From positions 1 through 9,677 of the forward strand of contig JACQUR010000401.1 in NCBI GenBank assembly GCA_016210245.1: DNA of 9,677 nt, written 5' to 3'. Made by a program: the position numbers and the translations under genes. This document shows positions 5,864 through 9,677 of the stretch, one piece after another. Under the pieces are notes generated by a model. It saw only the letters and a program-made list of their open reading frames with translations, had not been told where the DNA came from and did no database searches. How positions within the stretch are numbered: position 1 is the first letter of the stretch; each line of letters starts with the position of its first letter. The DNA comes from Chloroflexota bacterium. GTDB lineage: Bacteria > Chloroflexota > UBA6077 > JACQUR01.

Positions 5864-7186
5864 ATGGCGCTCGACAGCGAACGGTCCAAGGTCGCGCACC
5901 TGCTGCGGCGGGCGAGCTTCGGCTCCACCGAGGCGGAACTCGACGAGTATGCGGCCCTCGGCTTTGCGGGGGCGCTCGACCGGCTGTTGAACTACGAGCA
6001 GGTCGACAACTCCGCCCTGGAGCAGCAGCTTCCCGGCTTGCAACTCGACTTCACGAAGATCGAGGACGGCAAGTTCTGGTGGCTCTACCGCATGCTGCAC
6101 ACGCGGCGGCCGCTCCAGGAGAAGATGGCCCTCTTCTGGCACACCCACTTCGCCACCGCCAACTCCAAGGTGGGCAACCCGCCGCTCATGCTCCGGCAGT
6201 TGCAGCTCTTCCACGAGCATGCGCTGGACAGCTTCGAGGTCCTGCTCCAGAAGGTGCTGCGCGACCCGGCCATGCTGATCTGGCTGGACAATCGCCTGAA
6301 CCGAAAAGGCAACCCGAACGAGAACTTCGCTCGCGAGGTGATGGAGCTCTTCACCGTCGGCCTCGGCAACTACACCGAGGCCGACATCAAGGAGGCCGCC
6401 CGAGCGTTCTCGGGCTACACCCTGGACCAGGAGAAGCGGTTCGTCTTCAACCCGAGAGCACACGACGCGGGCCCGAAGACCTTCTTCGGCGAAACCAGGA
6501 ACTGGGATGCCGACGACGTGCTGGCCGCCCTGGTCCGCCAGCCCGCCACCGCCCGCTTCCTATCCGCCAAGCTGTTCCGCTTCTTTGTGTACGGCAGCCC
6601 GGACCAGGCGACCCTGGACCGCCTGGCCGAGACCTTTGTCACCAGCGACTTCAGCACCAGGGCAGTGGTGCGCGCCATCCTGAGTGGCCCGGAGTTCCTG
6701 TCGCCCCAGGCGTACCACGCACTGGCCAAGCAGCCCGTGGAGCTGGTGGTAGGCACGCTCAAGGCGCTCGACGTGGCCAACGTGGGCCGCGACGTCACCC
6801 AGTTCGCCCGCCGCATGGGCCAGGACCTGCTCAACCCACCGGACGTGAGCGGCTGGAAGGGCGGCGAGCGGTGGATCAACGCCGCCACCCTGTTCGAGCG
6901 CTTCAACTTCGCCAACCGCCTCGCCACCGGGCGCGACCCCGCCAAACCCTATTTCGCCGACGTCGCTGCACAGGTGCAGTCGAAGGGGCTGAGCAGCGCG
7001 GAGGCACTCGTGGACTACTACACGGGCCTGCTGGTGGATGGCGACCTGACCCCCGAAGCCCGCCAGGCGCTGCTCGACTACCTGGCTCCCGATGGCGCGT
7101 TCGTGGTGGACGAGCGCTCGATCGACGCCAGGGTGCGCGGCCTGGTTCACCTGGTCATGGCGCTGCCCACGTACCAGTTGGCGTGA
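5864..7186 (+). CDS. DUF1800 domain protein
   Basis: A 440-aa protein. I choose ATG 5864, with purine-rich GGGAAGAGAG upstream. The frame is open further back to a TTG at 5798, but those 22 codons would be translated from the GGTTGGA array. DUF1800 landmarks: HLLRRASFG (12-20); KMALFWHTHFAT (87-98); NENFAREVMELFTVGLGNYTEADI (152-175); ARAFSGY (179-185); KLFRFFV (236-242); and LLNPPDVSGWKGG (322-334). DUF1800 proteins have no settled biochemical function. They typically occur next to DUF1501 genes, as here, which points to a joint role. I see no Sec or Tat signal in this copy, although its neighbours on both sides are exported; it may stay inside or travel with a partner. It is likely co-transcribed with the protease upstream (72-nt gap) and the DUF1501 gene downstream (100-nt gap). 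Confidence 0.9.
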   Translation: MALDSERSKVAHLLRRASFGSTEAELDEYAALGFAGALDRLLNYEQVDNSALEQQLPGLQLDFTKIEDGKFWWLYRMLHTRRPLQEKMALFWHTHFATANSKVGNPPLMLRQLQLFHEHALDSFEVLLQKVLRDPAMLIWLDNRLNRKGNPNENFAREVMELFTVGLGNYTEADIKEAARAFSGYTLDQEKRFVFNPRAHDAGPKTFFGETRNWDADDVLAALVRQPATARFLSAKLFRFFVYGSPDQATLDRLAETFVTSDFSTRAVVRAILSGPEFLSPQAYHALAKQPVELVVGTLKALDVANVGRDVTQFARRMGQDLLNPPDVSGWKGGERWINAATLFERFNFANRLATGRDPAKPYFADVAAQVQSKGLSSAEALVDYYTGLLVDGDLTPEARQALLDYLAPDGAFVVDERSIDARVRGLVHLVMALPTYQLA

Positions 7187-7190
7187 CTGG

Positions 7191-7266
7191 GTAGGGGTGG
7201 ACCTGCGTGTCTGCCCAGGTCCCGTCCGCGCTGGAAGACGGGGCGGACACGCAGGTCCGCCCCTAC
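7191..7266. repeat. 26-bp GTAGGGG-type inverted repeat
   Basis: Arms 7191-7216 and 7241-7266 pair over 26 positions: 24 Watson-Crick, and two where the + strand RNA would form U-G wobbles (T at 7198 and T at 7212). The 24-nt loop contains CCCGTC, which can alternatively pair with GACGGG at 7237-7242, so two folds compete. It begins 4 nt after the DUF1800 stop and ends 20 nt before the DUF1501 start. There is no T-tract. The sequence is similar in style to dispersed repeats I associate with Chloroflexota genomes, but that is a recollection, not a search. Confidence 0.9.
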
Positions 7267-7272
7267 AGATTC

Positions 7273-7289
7273 GAGGAAGAAGGAAAGTG
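7273..7289 (+). promoter_or_regulatory. ribosome binding site fixing a GTG start for the DUF1501 gene
   Basis: GAGGAAG (7273-7279) and the following AAGGA lie directly before GTG 7287. No ATG occurs between here and the end of the signal region. Starting at this GTG places the twin-arginine motif at residues 4-10, which is the expected position. Confidence 0.7.
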
Positions 7290-8564
7290 GCTTTCACTCG
7301 CCGCGACTTTCTGAAGCGGGCCGCGCTCCTGGTCGCCTCCGGGCTTTCCACCCCGGCCTTTCTCACCCGCACCGCGGTCGCGCTGGACCCCCAGGCCGCG
7401 GCCGAGCAGGGGTTCGGAGTCCTGGACCCGACCAAGGCGAGCAACATCCTGGTGGTGGTGCAATTGTCGGGCGGCAACGACGGGCTGAACACGCTCGTCC
7501 CGTTTGGCGACCCGGCCTATGCCCAGCTTCGCCCGAACCTGGGCCTCAAGCCAGCCGAGGCGCTCCCACTCACGGACGGCCTCGGCCTGCACCCGAACCT
7601 CGCCAGGCTCAAGGACCTGTACGACCAGGGCCGGGTAGCCATCGTCCAGGGGGTGGGCTACCCCAACCCGGACCGCTCCCACTTCCGCAGCATGGACATC
7701 TGGCACTCCGCGCGCCCGGATACGTTCGAGCGCTCGGGCTGGCTGGGGCGCTACCTGGAGGCCTGCCAGTGCGGCCAGGAGGGTGCGCTGCCCGCCCTGA
7801 GCGTGGGCGACCAGTTGAACACGCTGTTCTGGACCCAGACTATCCTGGTGCCGGCCGTGTCCAACCTGGGCGCCTTCTCCTTCCAGACCGATACCCGCTA
7901 CCGCAACGATCGCCAGTTCCAGCTCCGCACCCTCCAGAACATCTACGCCCAGACGGGCACCTGGTCGCCCTACGAGGCGCTGATCCGCCAGGGCACGTTG
8001 AACGCGCTGGCGGCCTCGGAGCAACTGCACCGGGCGGCCGAGGGCTACCAGACGCCGGTCCAGTACCCGGCCAACAACCCGCTGGCCAACCAGTTGAAGA
8101 TGGTGGCCCAGGTGCTGGCTGCGAACCTGGGCACCCGCCTGTTCTCGGTGCAGCTTGGCGGCTTCGACACCCACGGCAACCAGAAGAACCCGCACGCGAC
8201 CCTGATGAAGCACCTGGCCGAGGCGCTGGACGCCTTCCTGCAAGACCTGGCCAACCTCAAGCAGCAGGACCAGGTGCTCATCATGACCTTCTCCGAGTTC
8301 GGCCGCCGCGCCCGCGAGAACGGCTCGGGCGGCACCGACCACGGCACGGCCGAGCCCCTGTTCGTCGTTGGCAACCGCGTCCAGGGCGGCCTCTACGGCG
8401 AGTACCCGAGCCTGGGCGACCTGGACCGCAACGGCGACCTGAAGTTCAAGCTGGACTTCCGCTCCGTCTACGCCGCCCTTCTCCGCGACCACCTGGGCGC
8501 CGACCCCAGCCGCGTGCTGGCAGGGAGCTTCGAGCCGGTGGGGTTGTTCCCGACGCCGGGGTAG
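7287..8564 (+). CDS. Tat-exported DUF1501 protein (alkaline phosphatase/sulfatase-like superfamily)
   Basis: This 425-aa product starts at GTG 7287. Its N-terminus carries a textbook twin-arginine signal: TRRDFLK at 4-10, a hydrophobic stretch at 12-25, then RTAVALD. Folded export by Tat is expected. Family landmarks: VVVQLSGGNDGLNTLVPFGD (56-75); YPNPDRSHFRSMDIWHS (125-141); QLGGFDTHGNQ (289-299); LIMTFSEFGRRARENGSGGTDHG (331-353); and GGLYGEYP (367-374). The conserved Asp, His and Gly clusters resemble metal-binding positions of the alkaline phosphatase/sulfatase superfamily, to which DUF1501 is related. Substrate and activity are unknown. DUF1501 genes commonly pair with DUF1800 genes, as here. 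The frame is open upstream to 7092 only because it overlaps the DUF1800 gene and the repeat; those codons are not needed. Confidence 0.92.
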   Translation: MAFTRRDFLKRAALLVASGLSTPAFLTRTAVALDPQAAAEQGFGVLDPTKASNILVVVQLSGGNDGLNTLVPFGDPAYAQLRPNLGLKPAEALPLTDGLGLHPNLARLKDLYDQGRVAIVQGVGYPNPDRSHFRSMDIWHSARPDTFERSGWLGRYLEACQCGQEGALPALSVGDQLNTLFWTQTILVPAVSNLGAFSFQTDTRYRNDRQFQLRTLQNIYAQTGTWSPYEALIRQGTLNALAASEQLHRAAEGYQTPVQYPANNPLANQLKMVAQVLAANLGTRLFSVQLGGFDTHGNQKNPHATLMKHLAEALDAFLQDLANLKQQDQVLIMTFSEFGRRARENGSGGTDHGTAEPLFVVGNRVQGGLYGEYPSLGDLDRNGDLKFKLDFRSVYAALLRDHLGADPSRVLAGSFEPVGLFPTPG

Positions 8565-8742
8565 GGCGCTACAGGTGCGACAGGGCAGCCAATCGTGGTC
8601 TGATGGCACGAAGCATGCTGGCCTTTGCGTCGGTGACCGCACCAGGGTACTGCCAGACTGAAGCCAAGGTGGGCTCTCCAGGTCGTGGTGAACGTCTCCT
8701 CACCAGCGACACCAGGACAGTTTCACCCTGGCTTTCGTGCAG

Positions 8743-8768
8743 TCGCGCAGAGGCCAGGCACTGCGCGA
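8743..8768. terminator. short GC-rich hairpin, possible terminator of the DUF1501 unit
   Basis: TCGCGCAG and CTGCGCGA form a perfect 8-bp stem with a 10-nt loop, 178 nt after the DUF1501 stop. There is no T-tract, and stems of this size occur by chance in GC-rich DNA, so the role is only suggested. Confidence 0.25.
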
Positions 8769-8861
8769 GTCCCGGTCGCCAGGACCCTGGGCCCCCGCGC
8801 CCGCCCCACCGGAGTGGCTCAAGCGCTCCGCTAGACGCCCGAAGTAGCGGTGATCATCCAG

Positions 8862-8883
8862 ATGTTGTATGTATGTTGTATGC
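8862..8883. repeat. tandem 11-bp direct repeat upstream of the poly-HAMP gene
   Basis: ATGTTGTATGT (8862-8872) is followed immediately by ATGTTGTATGC (8873-8883), identical at 10 of 11 positions. The patch is unusually AT-rich for this window and lies 48 nt before the next start codon. It could be an operator or part of a promoter; one helical turn per copy would suit a tandem protein-binding site. Confidence 0.6.
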
Positions 8884-8930
8884 CACACGGTTCACTGCCT
8901 GCGCCATTTGTCTAGGAGGACGTCGCCACC

Positions 8931-9677
8931 ATGGAGGGAAAGAGGAGAGCCTCGGATTCGGATGCTCTGGATCCAGCCCTACTGCTGAGAACCCTGGTAG
9001 CGGTCAAGAAGGGTGATTTCTCGGTCCGCATGCCGGTGGAGTGGACCGGCATGGCCGGCAAGATAGCCGACACCCTCAATGACGTCATCGAGCTCAACGC
9101 TCGCTTCGCTGAGGAACTCCAGAGGATGAGCCGGGTCGTCGGCAAGGAAGGAGGGACCTCCGAGCGATCCTCCCTGGGAGAGGTAGCGGGCTCCTGGAAG
9201 GGGGCCAGTGATTCCCTCAACAGCCTCGTCGACGACCTGGTGCGCCCCACCAACGAGTTGACCCGCCTCATCACGGGCGTCGCACAGGGAGACTTGTCCC
9301 AGAGGATGGCGCTGGAACCGGAGGGAAGGCCGCTGCGGGGAGGTTTCCTCCAGACGGCCAGGATGGCCAACACCATGGTGGAACAGCTCAACTCCTTCGC
9401 CTCGGAAGTGACCCGCGTGGTGAGGGAGGTGGGCACGGAGGGGAAGCTGGGAGGCCAGGCGGAGGTGAAGGGGGTCTCCGGAACCTGGCGGGATCTGACC
9501 GATAGCGTGAACTTCATGGCGGCCAGCCTCACCGGACAGGTAAGAAACATCGCGGAAGTGACGACGGCCGTCGCCAACGGAGACCTGACCAAGAAGATCA
9601 CCGTCGAGGCCAAAGGGGAGATCCTGGAGCTGAAGGATACCATCAACATCATGGTCGACCAGCTCAACTCCTTCGCC
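8931..9677 (+). CDS. soluble poly-HAMP sensor protein, probably N-terminal part of a hybrid histidine kinase (3'-truncated)
   Basis: ATG 8931 lies 10 nt after a strong AGGAGGA (8914-8920). The frame stays open for 249 codons to the window edge. The protein has no signal peptide and no transmembrane helix. It is a chain of HAMP units alternating between canonical and divergent forms. Canonical units with the KGDF/QGDL/NGDL turn are at about 17-66, 108-157 and 206-249. Divergent units are at about 70-105 and 160-205 (EGKLGGQAEVKGVSGTWRDL). The period is 92 residues: EQLNSFA at 151-157 and DQLNSFA at 243-249, with an 18-nt identical DNA segment at 9384-9401 and 9660-9677. Such arrays are known from Nik1-type (group III) hybrid histidine kinases, where they relay osmotic or stress signals. 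The kinase domain itself is outside the window, so the output is inferred. Codon use includes more AGG, GGA and AAG than upstream genes. Confidence 0.88.
   Translation, partial: MEGKRRASDSDALDPALLLRTLVAVKKGDFSVRMPVEWTGMAGKIADTLNDVIELNARFAEELQRMSRVVGKEGGTSERSSLGEVAGSWKGASDSLNSLVDDLVRPTNELTRLITGVAQGDLSQRMALEPEGRPLRGGFLQTARMANTMVEQLNSFASEVTRVVREVGTEGKLGGQAEVKGVSGTWRDLTDSVNFMAASLTGQVRNIAEVTTAVANGDLTKKITVEAKGEILELKDTINIMVDQLNSFA

Larger units (their letters stand above)
8565..8930. other. 366-nt stretch without a recognisable gene
   Basis: No frame on either strand looks convincingly coding. A frame of about 80 codons from ATG 8603 has low-complexity Ser/Pro/Arg composition and no family resemblance. 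It contains a perfect 8-bp hairpin (TCGCGCAG 8743-8750, CTGCGCGA 8761-8768, 10-nt loop). An AT-richer patch at 8845-8885 holds an 11-bp tandem repeat. The ribosome binding site AGGAGGA is at 8914-8920. I found no convincing promoter pair and no tRNA. The region probably ends the DUF1501 unit and starts the next one. Confidence 0.55.

Noticed and set aside
5129..6463. Long antisense open frame of 444 codons
   Set aside because: It spans the 3' end of the protease, the heptamer array and much of the DUF1800 gene. Its composition is Arg/Gly/His/Val-rich and typical of the complement of high-GC coding sequence, with no family motif.
7191..7266. Inverted repeat considered as terminal repeats or footprint of an insertion sequence
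   Set aside because: Only 24 nt separate the arms, there is no transposase remnant, and no target-site duplication is evident.
8561..8572. GTAGGGCGCTAC just after the DUF1501 frame, considered as a remnant of the GTAGGGG repeat
   Set aside because: It has only a 4-bp stem and the similarity to the 7191 element ends after a few bases, too little to claim.
7263..8642. Long antisense open frame of 459 codons
   Set aside because: It is the mirror of the DUF1501 gene, whose Tat signal and family motifs on the + strand are unambiguous.
8921..8934. GCCACCATGG matches the eukaryotic Kozak consensus at the poly-HAMP start
   Set aside because: All surrounding genes have bacterial ribosome binding sites, and this one has AGGAGGA 10 nt upstream. 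The match is coincidence.
8603..9016. Open frame through the 366-nt gap continuing over the poly-HAMP start
   Set aside because: It has low-complexity Ser/Pro/Arg composition, no good ribosome binding site, and conflicts with the clear HAMP frame.
8912..9667. Antisense open frame of 251 codons at the window end
   Set aside because: The + strand frame from 8931 encodes clear HAMP units with a good ribosome binding site; the antisense is a shadow.

Overview
This window comes from a high-GC bacterium. I estimate well over 65% GC, and most recognisable genes use G or C at nearly every third codon position. The gene set and the intergenic repeats fit a member of the Chloroflexota: a subtilase next to a DUF1800/DUF1501 pair, a soluble poly-HAMP sensor, heptamer repeat arrays, and a GTAGGGG-type inverted repeat. 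The phylum is an inference from general familiarity; there is no marker gene here to prove it. All supported genes lie on the + strand.

Layout. (1) Positions 2-1108 hold the 3' part of a Wzx-like polysaccharide flippase. It overlaps by four bases (ATGA) an O-antigen ligase/Wzy-like membrane protein (1105-2616). Together they are the end of a surface-polysaccharide cluster. (2) Positions 2497-3162 hold two arrays built from the same 7-bp unit, GGCAGAA. Each is arranged as direct copies followed by inverted copies. The first lies inside the 3' end of the ligase gene and is translated as an odd C-terminal tail. Between the arrays are a candidate 31-codon ORF and an unrecognised 99-aa protein, themselves joined by an ATGA overlap. 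(3) Positions 3177-4106 encode a DehI-family (haloacid dehalogenase-like) protein with two internal repeats. A perfect 27-bp inverted repeat follows it. (4) After a 5'-regulatory region with a good sigma-70-type promoter (4353-4381), three genes follow: a secreted subtilisin-family protease (4439-5791), a DUF1800 protein (5864-7186) and a Tat-exported DUF1501 protein (7287-8564). The gaps between them carry a GGTTGGA heptamer inverted array (5796-5844) and a 26-bp inverted repeat (7191-7266). (5) Positions 8565-8930 have no recognisable gene. (6) From 8931 to the window edge runs the N-terminal part of a soluble protein made of tandem HAMP units, probably the input half of a hybrid histidine kinase.

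How it fits together. The flippase and ligase export and join polysaccharide repeat units at the cell surface. The protease and the DUF1501 protein carry Sec-type and Tat-type signals, so that trio looks like an extracytoplasmic module. Its joint function is unknown.

The most unusual feature is the intergenic architecture. Five successive gene ends carry large, near-perfect inverted repeats with no T-tract. Three of these are built strictly on a 7-bp period from two unrelated heptamers, and both heptamers are free of stop codons in all six frames. One array has been absorbed into a coding sequence.
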